A stretch of 64,000 nucleotides of DNA, taken from the NCBI RefSeq assembly GCF_900110575.1, contig NZ_FOEF01000008.1:186001-250000 (forward strand), read 5' to 3'. Shown here piece by piece: positions 18,135 through 27,468 of the stretch. The position numbers and the translations under genes were made by a program. Source of the stretch: Amycolatopsis saalfeldensis. Its GTDB lineage: Bacteria > Actinomycetota > Actinomycetes > Mycobacteriales > Pseudonocardiaceae. Within the stretch, counting starts at the first letter, position 1, and each line of letters begins with the position of its first letter. The notes beneath the pieces were generated by a model. It did not search any database and was not told the origin of the DNA. It worked only from the letters and a program-made list of their open reading frames with translations.

Positions 18135-19763
18135 ATGTCCATTTTCGGACAGGTTTGGCTGTGGAGCCTGTTGGCGTTCTTCGTCGGGGTGCTCCTCACG
18201 TGGCTGGTGCTGGTGTTGCCCGCGCGCAAGCGCAATCGCGAGCTGGAGTCCGCGCTGACCGCGGCCCACGCCGAGTCGGCCCGGACACCGGCCAACGCCG
18301 GGGCGCTGGCGGGCGGCACGGCGCTGCTTTCGCCGGTGGACACCGAAGACGACTTCTCGGCGGCCGAGCCGGCCGCGGCCCCCTCGTGGGCCCGCGAGCA
18401 GACGCCCACGGAGCTGATCCACCGGGCCGAGCCGGAGCCTGAGCCCGTCGACGTCGAGAGCCGGCTCAGCGGGTTCGAGCCGGAGGCCGAGTACGAGGCG
18501 GAGTACCGCACCGCGGCCGATCCGGTCGCCAGCCAGACCACTGTGGACGATGAACTGACGTCGGAACGGCCCCACGAAAGGGAATCCGAGCCGGCCACGC
18601 GGCAGATCGACGGGTCCGTCTACCGTGCCGCCGCCACCGAGTACCTCAGCCCGGTCTCGCACAGCCTGGAGCCGGATTACCCGGCCGGCGGCTACGAAGC
18701 CGACCGCCTCGACGAATTCGCCGACACCGGCCGCGGCAGCTTCCAGGAAGTCGGACAGCGGGCCGGCGACAGCAGCCACCGCGAGGAGGAAGACGCCTTC
18801 GCGGGTTCCTCCGGCCGTCACCTCGAAGCCGAGGGCAGCCACCACGCCGCCGAGACGACCTCCATGTTCACGCGGCCCGAGCCCGAAGCCGAGGAGTCCT
18901 TCGCGAACCGGCTGGAGCCGGCCGGCGAAGCTCCTTCGCCGTTCGGACAGCTGGAAACCCGCGACACCGAGGCGGAGTCGTCGTTCGGGAGCCTGGAGCC
19001 GGAAGCCGAGGCCGGGTCTTCGTTCGGACAGCTCGAACCGCAGGCCGAGCCCGAGTCCGATTCGGACTTCGGCGCGCAGCCGGAAGCCGAGGACGAGCCT
19101 GTTTCGCTGTTCCAGCCCGCGAAGTCCACCGACCCGAAGCCCGAGCCGACCTGGTTCGAACGCTCGGCCGAGACGACGGACCGTTCGCCGTTCGAGGAGC
19201 CGGCCGGTGGCGGGGACTTCCTCGACGAGCAGTCGTCGACCGAGCATCTGATCCCGTCGGCCGAGCGTGCCGCGGAGCCTTCCGAACACTTTGGCGGTGA
19301 CCTCGTGGCCGGGGACGAGCCGATCGACTCCACTCAGGTGCTGCCCAAGCGCCAGCCGCGGGAGGCGCCGCGGGGCGGGTTCGAGCCGCCGCGGCCGATC
19401 CAGCCGTCGATGCGGCCGGTCGAGCGCCGGGAGCCGGAGCTGGCGGGCACGCAGAGCGGTTCGCTGTTCGAGCCTTCGGTGCAGCCGAACCAGCAGGGCG
19501 GCGCCGCGCCGTTGAACGCGCCCGAGCCGCCGCCCGCGCGGCAGGTGACCGAGGACGCCGTGCCGCCAGGGCCGTTCGGCCCCGGCTCGGCCATGCCCCG
19601 GCCCGGTGGTGGACGCCCGTCGGAGGGCTTCGCGGTGAAGGCGAGCGTCACGGCGCTGCGGTACTGCACCGAGGAGTCCCCGCAGTTCCCGCGCATGGTC
19701 GCCGAGGTCTGGTTCCGCACCTCGGCCGACGCCGAACGGGTCGGGTTCCGGCCGCTCTCCTGA
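18135..19763 (+). CDS. Membrane-anchored acidic protein with C-terminal sunset-like domain
   Basis: The 542-aa product has one N-terminal transmembrane helix (about residues 5-27) followed by a basic stretch. A Glu/Pro/Ser-rich low-complexity region of some 400 residues follows, containing imperfect repeats built on SSFGxLEPEAE (around 19000). The compact C-terminus, about 45 residues from GFAVKAS to RVGFRPLS, resembles the short sunset domain of actinobacterial envelope proteins (pattern K-x-Y-H/C-P-x-Y/F-x-R-x-V-A-E-V-W-F-x-T). The start at 18135 has GGGAAG ahead. It is probably co-expressed with the polyprenyl synthase. Function unknown; the architecture suggests a cell-envelope tether or scaffold. 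Confidence 0.65.
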   Translation: MSIFGQVWLWSLLAFFVGVLLTWLVLVLPARKRNRELESALTAAHAESARTPANAGALAGGTALLSPVDTEDDFSAAEPAAAPSWAREQTPTELIHRAEPEPEPVDVESRLSGFEPEAEYEAEYRTAADPVASQTTVDDELTSERPHERESEPATRQIDGSVYRAAATEYLSPVSHSLEPDYPAGGYEADRLDEFADTGRGSFQEVGQRAGDSSHREEEDAFAGSSGRHLEAEGSHHAAETTSMFTRPEPEAEESFANRLEPAGEAPSPFGQLETRDTEAESSFGSLEPEAEAGSSFGQLEPQAEPESDSDFGAQPEAEDEPVSLFQPAKSTDPKPEPTWFERSAETTDRSPFEEPAGGGDFLDEQSSTEHLIPSAERAAEPSEHFGGDLVAGDEPIDSTQVLPKRQPREAPRGGFEPPRPIQPSMRPVERREPELAGTQSGSLFEPSVQPNQQGGAAPLNAPEPPPARQVTEDAVPPGPFGPGSAMPRPGGGRPSEGFAVKASVTALRYCTEESPQFPRMVAEVWFRTSADAERVGFRPLS

Positions 19764-19791
19764 CCAAGCGGCTCACCTCCACCAGACGGCC

Positions 19792-20235
19792 CTACGCGTC
19801 GTCGCGCAGGGAATGGATCATGCTCCGCAGGATCCGGTACGCGCCGGTCTGCTCGCTTTCGGTCAGGCCGGCCAGCATCCTGAGCTCGACGGACCGGACC
19901 GCCACGGTCGCCTTCTCGAGCTTCCGCCGCCCGCGGGGCGTGAGCCGGGTGGGAAGGACCTTCCCGACGGGGGCCGCCGCGGGTCTGGAGACGTAGCCGT
20001 CCCGTTCCAGGGCCTGTAGCAGCACGTTCATCGACTGGCGGGTCACGAACGCGCCCCGCGCGAGCTCGGAGTTCGACAAGCCCGGCCGTTGGGCCAGCAG
20101 CTCGAGGCAGGAGTAGTGCGTCACGGTCATCCCGAGCGGCCGCAGCACCTCCTCCATGGCGACGCGCAGGACGCTCGACGCCTCCTTCAGCAGGTAACCC
20201 AGTGACGTCTCCAGGTCAACACCGTCTTGACTCAT
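19792..20235 (-). CDS. MarR-family transcriptional regulator
   Basis: The 147-aa winged-helix protein has MarR hallmarks: dimer helices at both ends, recognition helix region VTRQSMNVLLQALERDGYV and wing residues that follow it. It is divergent from a VOC-domain gene. Its own ATG overlaps a perfect palindromic site, and a second copy lies 28 bp further toward the VOC gene. It therefore very likely represses both itself and the VOC/EVE pair, as is typical of MarR proteins sensing toxic small molecules. The ligand is unknown. Confidence 0.88.
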   Translation of the reverse strand: MSQDGVDLETSLGYLLKEASSVLRVAMEEVLRPLGMTVTHYSCLELLAQRPGLSNSELARGAFVTRQSMNVLLQALERDGYVSRPAAAPVGKVLPTRLTPRGRRKLEKATVAVRSVELRMLAGLTESEQTGAYRILRSMIHSLRDDA

Positions 20236-20250
20236 GTCAGTATTCTGACA
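20235..20250. promoter_or_regulatory. Operator 1 for the MarR regulator
   Basis: The inverted repeat TGTCAG-TATT-CTGACA overlaps the start codon of the marR gene. The half-site and the 4-bp spacer are the same as in the second copy at 20261-20280, with centres 28 bp apart. Confidence 0.75.
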
Positions 20251-20260
20251 TACGGTGAGT

Positions 20261-20280
20261 CGTGTCAGAAGACTGACACG
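20261..20280. promoter_or_regulatory. Operator 2 for the MarR regulator
   Basis: A perfect 8-bp inverted repeat with spacer AAGA (CGTGTCAG and CTGACACG) ends 17 bp before the VOC ATG and just upstream of its GAAGGAG ribosome-binding site. Binding here should block transcription of the VOC/EVE pair. Confidence 0.78.
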
Positions 20281-20297
20281 AAACGAAGGAGCACGCC

Positions 20298-20666
20298 ATG
20301 CCCGCCACCGGACCCGACTTCATCTCGCTGCAAGCCCGCGACCTCGACGCTTCGCAGGCGTTCTACGAGCAGTACCTCGGCCTCGTCCGCTCGCCGACCG
20401 GACCGCCGCACGCCGTGGTCTTCGACACCAAGCCGATCGCGTTCGCGCTCCGCGACCTCCTCCCCGGCACCGACCTTGGCTCCGTCCCCCAGCCCGGCAT
20501 CGGCGCCGCGATCTGGCTGCACGCCACCGGCGTCCAGGCCATCCACGACGCTCTCGTCGCCGACGGCCACACGATCGTCTCCGCGCCGATCGACGGCCCC
20601 TTCGGCCGGACCTTCACCTTCGCCGACCCCGACGGCTACCAGATCACCCTCCACGACCGCGCATGA
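20298..20666 (+). CDS. VOC (glyoxalase/bleomycin-resistance) family protein
   Basis: The 122-aa protein has the paired beta-alpha-beta-beta-beta units of the vicinal oxygen chelate superfamily, starting FISLQARDLDASQAFYEQYL and closing with TFTFADPDGYQITLHD. Candidates for metal ligands are visible only partly, so it may be a binding protein rather than an enzyme. GAAGGAG lies before the ATG. It is controlled by the divergent MarR gene and overlaps the following EVE-like gene (ATGA). A role in resistance to or turnover of an electrophilic or antibiotic compound is inferred from this setting. Confidence 0.85.
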   Translation: MPATGPDFISLQARDLDASQAFYEQYLGLVRSPTGPPHAVVFDTKPIAFALRDLLPGTDLGSVPQPGIGAAIWLHATGVQAIHDALVADGHTIVSAPIDGPFGRTFTFADPDGYQITLHDRA

Positions 20667-21097
20667 ACAGCCGGCGATTCTGGATCAACACCGTCAGCCT
20701 GGATCACGTCGAAGCGGCCATCGAGGGCGGCTTCACGCAAGCGGACCACGGTGCCGGCACGCGCCTTCGCCGGCCGCGGCCCGGTGACGAGATGGTCTTC
20801 TACTCGCCGCGCACGAACCTGCGGGGAGGCGAACCCGTCCGGCAGTTCACCGCGTGGGCCACCATCACCGGCGACAAGCCTTACCAGGTCCGGATCAGCG
20901 AGGACTTCCAACCGTGGCGGCTGGCGGTCGTTTTCCGGCCCTGCGAGCGAGTGGAGGCGAAGCCACTTGTCGACCAGCTGTCTTTCATCACGGACCCCGC
21001 TGATTGGGGTTTGCCGTTTCGCCGTGGATTGTTCCAGATTCCGCACGAGGACTTCTCGACGATCACCGCGCACATGGTCCCGCGTGCGGAGGCCTGA
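20663..21097 (+). CDS. EVE/PUA-like domain protein (UPF0310 type)
   Basis: The 144-aa product opens RRFWINTVSLDHVEAAIEGG and includes FTQADHG and GDEMVFYSPRTNLRGGEPV, the pattern of the UPF0310/EVE family, whose members bind modified nucleobases or RNA in some systems. The whole domain is present with no extra effector domain. The ATG overlaps the VOC stop, so the two genes form an operon under the MarR operators. A shared physiological role with the VOC protein is not obvious from sequence. Confidence 0.8.
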   Translation: MNSRRFWINTVSLDHVEAAIEGGFTQADHGAGTRLRRPRPGDEMVFYSPRTNLRGGEPVRQFTAWATITGDKPYQVRISEDFQPWRLAVVFRPCERVEAKPLVDQLSFITDPADWGLPFRRGLFQIPHEDFSTITAHMVPRAEA

Positions 21098-21100
21098 AAA

Positions 21101-21134
21101 AAGGGCCACCGCTCGGAAGTGAGCGGTGGCCCTT
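21101..21134. terminator. Bidirectional terminator between the EVE-like gene and korB
   Basis: A perfect 14-bp inverted repeat (21101-21114 and 21121-21134, 6-nt loop) lies 3 bp after the EVE-like stop and 15 bp after the korB stop on the other strand. Six A residues at 21097-21102 become a T-run on the minus strand, so it is a textbook terminator for korB and also serves the plus-strand operon. Confidence 0.92.
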
Positions 21135-21149
21135 CTCTGTCCATTCAGG

Positions 21150-22210
21150 TCAGACGACGGTCCAGGTGTCCTTGCCGCGCAACAGACCCTGCAGGTCCGG
21201 CTTGCGGGCCGCGCGGGCCTGCTCGACCTGGGCGCGGGCGCCGTCGTCGTAGGTGGGCCGCTCGACCTGGCGCAGGATGCCGATCGGGGTGTGCGTCAGG
21301 TTCTGGTCGCCGAGCCGCGAGAGCGCGAACGAGTAGGTGGTGTCCGCGATCGACGGGTCGTGCACCACGAGGTTGTCCTCGCCGATGTCGCTGACCTTGC
21401 CGATGTCCAGACCGCCCCAGTCGCCGCGGCGGACGCCGAACTCGCTTTCCGGGCCGAACCGGATCGGCTCGCCGGCCTTCAGCGGGATCAGCCGCTGGGC
21501 CGCCTCGTCCTTGTCCTTCAGCACGTCGAAGGCGCCGTCGTTGAAGATCGGGCAGTTCTGGTAGATCTCGACCAGGGCCGAGCCACGGTGCTCCGCGGCG
21601 GCCTGCAGGACCTCGGTGAGGCCCTTGCGGTCGGAGTCCAGCGCGCGCCCGACGAACGAGGCCTCGGCCCCGATCGCGAGCGAAAGCGGGTTGAACGGCG
21701 AGTCCAGCGAGCCCATCGGGGTCGACTTGGTGACCATGCCCTGCCCGGAGGTGGGCGAGTACTGGCCCTTGGTCAGCCCGTAGATCCGGTTGTTGAACAG
21801 CAGGATCTTGATGTTCACGTTGCGGCGCAGCGCGTGGATCAGGTGGTTGCCGCCGATGGACAGCGCGTCGCCGTCACCGGTGACGACCCACACCGACAGG
21901 TCCGGCCGCGTGGTGGCCAGCCCGGTCGCGATCGACGGCGCGCGGCCGTGGATCGAGTGCATGCCGTAGGTGTTGAGGTAGTACGGGAACCGCGAGGAGC
22001 AGCCGATGCCGGAGACGAACACGATGTTCTCGCGCTTGAGGCCCAGCGTCGGCAGGAACGACTGCACGGCATTGAGCACCACGTAGTCGCCGCAGCCCGG
22101 GCACCAGCGGACTTCCTGGTCGGACTTGTAGTCCTTGGCCTTCTGCGGCTCTTCGGTCGTCGGCACAAGGTCCAGGCCGCCCAACTGGGGCAGCCCGAGG
22201 TCGATGGCAG

Positions 22211-22214
<4 letters not shown>
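21150..22214 (-). CDS. korB: 2-oxoglutarate:ferredoxin oxidoreductase, beta subunit
   Basis: TPP-binding subunit of the CoA-dependent 2-oxoacid oxidoreductase that decarboxylates 2-oxoglutarate to succinyl-CoA with ferredoxin as acceptor, an oxygen-tolerant TCA-cycle route in actinobacteria. The 354-aa product shows RWCPGCGDYVVLNA near residue 35 and the TPP/Mg motif GDGDALSIGGNHLIHA with a following NNRIYGLTKGQ. The GTG at 22214 overlaps the korA stop (GTGA), although the frame is open upstream. No separate ferredoxin gene is adjacent. Confidence 0.93.
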
Positions 22215-24142
<1,928 letters not shown>

Positions 24143-24414
24143 AGGTCAGGGAATCCCTCTCTCCCGACGTACTGCGGCCCCGGGTCGGCCCCGGGATGAA
24201 AGCCCGCCCGGCGATGTCGGCTGGATCACCAGGCCTACCCCCGAGGTTACTCGTCGGGGACTCGGGTATTCCCGAAGTGTGGGGTACCCGGACCGGAAGG
24301 ATTCCGGGCCCGGCCGCGGTGGCGGACACTGGCTGGCTCTGCGCGTCCGATGGTAAAGGGGCGACCGGGCGGAACGCAGTGACGCGCGTCTCCCACCGAT
24401 GGCCCACCGGGGAC

Positions 24415-25176
24415 TCAGCGCCCGCTGATCCGGGCCTTCATCGCCGCCAGCCGCTCGGCGAACGCGGGGGCGGCCAGCGATTCCAGCTGCGGCCCGAGCT
24501 CGGCGTCGACCGCGGCCGCGTGCTGGGTCAGGCCGCCGGTGCGGCGCAGCGTCCGCTTGGTGGACAAGACCACTTCACGGGGCGCGGCGACGGTCAGCGC
24601 GGCGAGGTCGCGGGCGGCCTGGACCAATTCGTCGTGACCGCCTTCGACCAGCCGGAGGGCGAGGCCGGCCCGCACCGCCGCCTCGGCGTCGAGCGCTTCG
24701 CCGAACAGCGTCATCGCGGCGGCCTGCTGCGGGCCGACGGCGCGCTGCGACATCCAGGTCATCCCGCCGCCGGGGTGGAGGCCGAGCTCGAGGAACCGCG
24801 GGATGAACTTCGCGCGCGGTCCGGCCAGCCGGACGTCCGCGGCGAGCGCCAGGTTCAGCCCGGCGCCGACGGCAGCACCCCCTACCGCGGCGATCGTCGG
24901 CAGGGCGCAGCGCGCGACGGCGAGGAATCCCTCGTACACCGCGCGGAGGCCTTGTTCCCCCGCGGCGCCGAGCGCGGTCAGGTCCGCGCCCGCGCAGAAG
25001 GCGGGCGGCGCGCCGGTGACCACCACGACGTGCACGGACTCGTCGGCCTCGGCCCGCGCGACGGCCGCGGCGAGTTCGGCGGACAGGTCGAGGGTCAGCG
25101 CGTTGCGGCTCTTCGGCGCGTCGACGGTGAGGAGCGCGACGCCCTGGTCGTGCTCGCTGTGGATGCGGTCGGTCAT
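24415..25176 (-). CDS. Enoyl-CoA hydratase/isomerase (crotonase) family protein
   Basis: The 253-aa crotonase-fold protein has the CoA/oxyanion segments APPAFCAGADLTAL and AAVGGAAVGAGLNLALAADV. By eye, the two glutamates that catalyse hydration in classical enoyl-CoA hydratases (rat Glu144 and Glu164) are replaced here (VGAGLNLAL and PRFLELGLHP), although a Glu lies two residues later. It may therefore be an isomerase, thioesterase-like or decarboxylase member rather than a hydratase. AGAAGG precedes the ATG. It starts 12 bp after the Lrp gene and is probably co-transcribed with it. Confidence 0.82.
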   Translation of the reverse strand: MTDRIHSEHDQGVALLTVDAPKSRNALTLDLSAELAAAVARAEADESVHVVVVTGAPPAFCAGADLTALGAAGEQGLRAVYEGFLAVARCALPTIAAVGGAAVGAGLNLALAADVRLAGPRAKFIPRFLELGLHPGGGMTWMSQRAVGPQQAAAMTLFGEALDAEAAVRAGLALRLVEGGHDELVQAARDLAALTVAAPREVVLSTKRTLRRTGGLTQHAAAVDAELGPQLESLAAPAFAERLAAMKARISGR

Positions 25177-25188
25177 GAACCCACCTTC

Positions 25189-25635
25189 TCAGTCCTTCGG
25201 GTTCGGCGGCCGTTCCAGCAGCCGGGACAGCACGACCGTGGACACGGTGCGGTCGATGATCTCCAAACCGCGCAATCGTTCCAGCGCCGTCTCCAGGTGG
25301 TGGATGTCGCCCGCGCGCAGGTGGACGATGGCGTCCGCGGCGCCGGACACGGTGTACGCGGCGACGACTTCCGGCAGCGGTTCGAGCCGGGCGCGGATGC
25401 GTGCGGGCGTCACGTTGCCCTGGCAGTGGACCTCGACGAAAGCCTCCGTCCCCCAGCCGAGCGCCTCCGGGTCGACCACCGCGGTGAAGCCGCGCAGGAC
25501 GCCGGTTTCGAGGAGCCGGTCCACGCGCCGCTTCACCGCCGGCGCGGAAAGACCGACGACCTTGCCGATCTCGGCGTAGCTGGAACGCGCGTTGGCCACC
25601 AGGCAGGAAACGATTCGCTGGTCGATGCTGTTCAC
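25189..25635 (-). CDS. Lrp/AsnC-family transcriptional regulator
   Basis: The 148-aa product has an N-terminal helix-turn-helix (ARSSYAEIGKVVGLSAPAVKR) and a C-terminal amino-acid-binding RAM domain. I choose the GTG at 25635 because it gives the usual MNSIDQRIV opening; a TTG at 25641 would add two residues. It is divergent from a dimethylargininase-type gene, an association known for regulators of arginine and ornithine catabolism. It therefore probably senses a basic amino acid and controls that neighbour. Confidence 0.88.
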   Translation of the reverse strand: MNSIDQRIVSCLVANARSSYAEIGKVVGLSAPAVKRRVDRLLETGVLRGFTAVVDPEALGWGTEAFVEVHCQGNVTPARIRARLEPLPEVVAAYTVSGAADAIVHLRAGDIHHLETALERLRGLEIIDRTVSTVVLSRLLERPPNPKD

Positions 25636-25641
25636 ACGCAA

Positions 25642-25669
25642 TGTTTAGCAGGTATGTGCGCAGCAAACA
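25642..25669. promoter_or_regulatory. Possible Lrp binding site in the divergent promoter
   Basis: A dyad TGTTT-N18-AAACA lies in the unusually AT-rich gap between the Lrp gene and the hydrolase gene, close to both starts. Its form fits the loose palindromes bound by Lrp/AsnC proteins, but the arms are only 5 bp. Confidence 0.35.
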
Positions 25670-25709
25670 GCGATTGATTGTGATATTAGGTGAACCTTAC
25701 TCTTCAGGT

Positions 25710-26552
25710 ATGCCGGGATCAGCTGAGCTGCGAGTGCCCACCACCCGCCGTTACCTCATGTGCGAGCCGCGGTTCTTCGCGGTCGACTACGTGATCAACC
25801 CCTGGATGGACCCCACCAAGCCGGTCAGCGCCGACGTCGCCGTGGCGCAGTGGACCGAGCTGCGCGACACCTACCGCCGCCTCGGCCACACCGTCGAGGA
25901 GATCGACCCGCAGCCGGGGCTGCCGGACATGGTCTTCGCCGCGAACTCCGGCACCGTCGTGGACGGGCGCGTGCTCGGCTCGCGGTTCCGGGCGCCGCAG
26001 CGCACCGCCGAGGCCGAGCACTTCCGCCGCTGGTTCGTCGAGCACGGCTACCGCGACATCACCATGCCGGCGAAGGTCAACGAGGCCGAGGGCGACTTCG
26101 CCTGGACCGGGCGGCTGCTGCTGGCCGGCACCGGCTTCCGCACCGACCCGGCCGCGCACGCCGAGGCGCAGGAGGTGCTGGGGGTCCCGGTCGTCTCGCT
26201 GAGCCTCGTCGACCCGCGGTACTACCACCTGGACACCGCGCTGTTCGTGCTCACCGAGGCCACGGACGCCGGTCCCGCGCAGATCGCGTACTACCCGGAG
26301 GCCTTCTCGGCGGGCTCCCGGCGGGTGCTGGCGCGGCTCTTCCCGGACGCGGTGATCGCGACGGCTGCCGACGCGGAGTGCTTCGGGCTCAACGGCGTCT
26401 CCGACGGGCGCAACGTCGTCCTGCCGCTCGAGGCGACCGAGCTGGCCGCCCGGCTGGCGGCCCGCGGGTACGACCCGGTGCACGTCGACATCTCCGAACT
26501 GCGCAAGGCCGGCGGCGGTCCGAAGTGCTGCACTTTGGAGATTCGCAAATAA
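25710..26552 (+). CDS. Dimethylargininase / guanidino-group hydrolase family protein
   Basis: The 280-aa amidinotransferase-fold protein is predicted to hydrolyse the guanidino group of a (methyl)arginine-like substrate to citrulline. Visible family features are CEPRFFAVDYVINPWM near the N-terminus, EAEGDFAW, the catalytic His in YYHLDTALF, and the nucleophile Cys in GGGPKCCTLEI at the end. The ATG at 25710 is preferred over an upstream in-frame start at 25641. In related genomes this gene sits with an Lrp regulator and ornithine aminotransferase (rocD). The regulator is here but rocD is not next to it. Confidence 0.85.
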   Translation: MPGSAELRVPTTRRYLMCEPRFFAVDYVINPWMDPTKPVSADVAVAQWTELRDTYRRLGHTVEEIDPQPGLPDMVFAANSGTVVDGRVLGSRFRAPQRTAEAEHFRRWFVEHGYRDITMPAKVNEAEGDFAWTGRLLLAGTGFRTDPAAHAEAQEVLGVPVVSLSLVDPRYYHLDTALFVLTEATDAGPAQIAYYPEAFSAGSRRVLARLFPDAVIATAADAECFGLNGVSDGRNVVLPLEATELAARLAARGYDPVHVDISELRKAGGGPKCCTLEIRK

Positions 26553-26636
26553 CTTTGTGTCAACAGTGTAACTACTCCATTTGCCAATCCGATTAATCGT
26601 GAAACGGGGGCAGCATGGCGGTCGGAGGGCAACGCG

Positions 26637-27275
26637 ATGGTCAACTTCGCGGTACACGGGGTGGGGCGTCCGGAGCGCGCGCTCGATCCGGGTGAGGACG
26701 AGCGCTGGATCACGGTCGAGCAGTTCGACCGGCTGCTGGAGGCCGTCGCCGGGCAGGAAGACGCCCATCTGACGTTCGACGACGGCAACGCCTCCGACGT
26801 GGAGGTCGCGCTGCCGCGGCTCGTCTCGCGGGGGCTGCGGGCGGAGTTCTTCCCGCTGGCCGGCCGCGTCGGCGAGCGGGGCTACGTCGACCCGGACGGC
26901 CTGCGGCAGCTGGTCGACGCGGGTATGGACGTCGGCTCCCACGGCTGGGAGCGCCGCGACTGGCGACGCCTGGACGACCGGCAGGCGCGCCGCGAGCTGG
27001 AGGCGGCGCCGAGACTGCTGACCGAGCTGAGCGGCCGGGCGGTTTGCCGGTACTCGCTGCCTTCGGGACGGCTGGACCGGCGGGTCCTGGGGCGCTTGCG
27101 GGCGGCGGGGGCCACGCGGGTTTATTCGAGTTCACGGTCGCTGGGGGCGGGGCCGGGGGGATGGCTGCAGCCGCGGGTCCAGGTGCACCGGGAGATGGAC
27201 GCGGACTGGGTGGCCGCGGCGCTGGGCGCCGGCGCGGGATTCCGGCGGCCGCGGGCCGGCTGGTGGCGGGGCTGA
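26637..27275 (+). CDS. Polysaccharide deacetylase-like (NodB) protein, probably metal-site impaired
   Basis: The 212-aa product has the NodB core: LTFDDGNASD (Asp pair, residues about 45-55), a GSHGWERRDW motif, and a later RYSLPSG segment. The usual second motif is H-x3-H; here the second His is Arg (HGWERRD), so one zinc ligand appears to be missing. No signal peptide is visible, suggesting a cytosolic location. GGAGGGC lies before the ATG. The 84-bp gap upstream is AT-rich and probably carries its promoter. It could be a non-catalytic homologue. Confidence 0.72.
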   Translation: MVNFAVHGVGRPERALDPGEDERWITVEQFDRLLEAVAGQEDAHLTFDDGNASDVEVALPRLVSRGLRAEFFPLAGRVGERGYVDPDGLRQLVDAGMDVGSHGWERRDWRRLDDRQARRELEAAPRLLTELSGRAVCRYSLPSGRLDRRVLGRLRAAGATRVYSSSRSLGAGPGGWLQPRVQVHREMDADWVAAALGAGAGFRRPRAGWWRG

Positions 27276-27431
27276 GGCTCGCGGGGCGGGTTTGATCCGG
27301 GCACGCCGGCGCCGGACGCCGCTCCGGGGATGTTTCGGTCAGGGGAAACCTGTGCCGGTGGCAGGGAAGTCGTCGCGCTCGAGTTGAAAGAGGTAAGGCG
27401 CAGGAGCATTCTGTGGGCACGCCGCGAATCT

Positions 27432-27450
27432 GTAAGGAAAGTTTCCTAAC
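27432..27450. promoter_or_regulatory. Palindromic operator upstream of the chitosanase gene
   Basis: AGGAAA-G-TTTCCT is a perfect 6-bp dyad around a central G. The outer G/C and T/A positions also pair, with one mismatch, giving a 19-bp near-palindrome that ends 18 bp before the ATG. A GAAA/TTTC palindrome is what I recall for the ROK repressor CsnR upstream of Streptomyces chitosanase genes; that link is from memory. Confidence 0.65.
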
Positions 27451-27468
27451 CAGAGGGAGTGCGACCGA

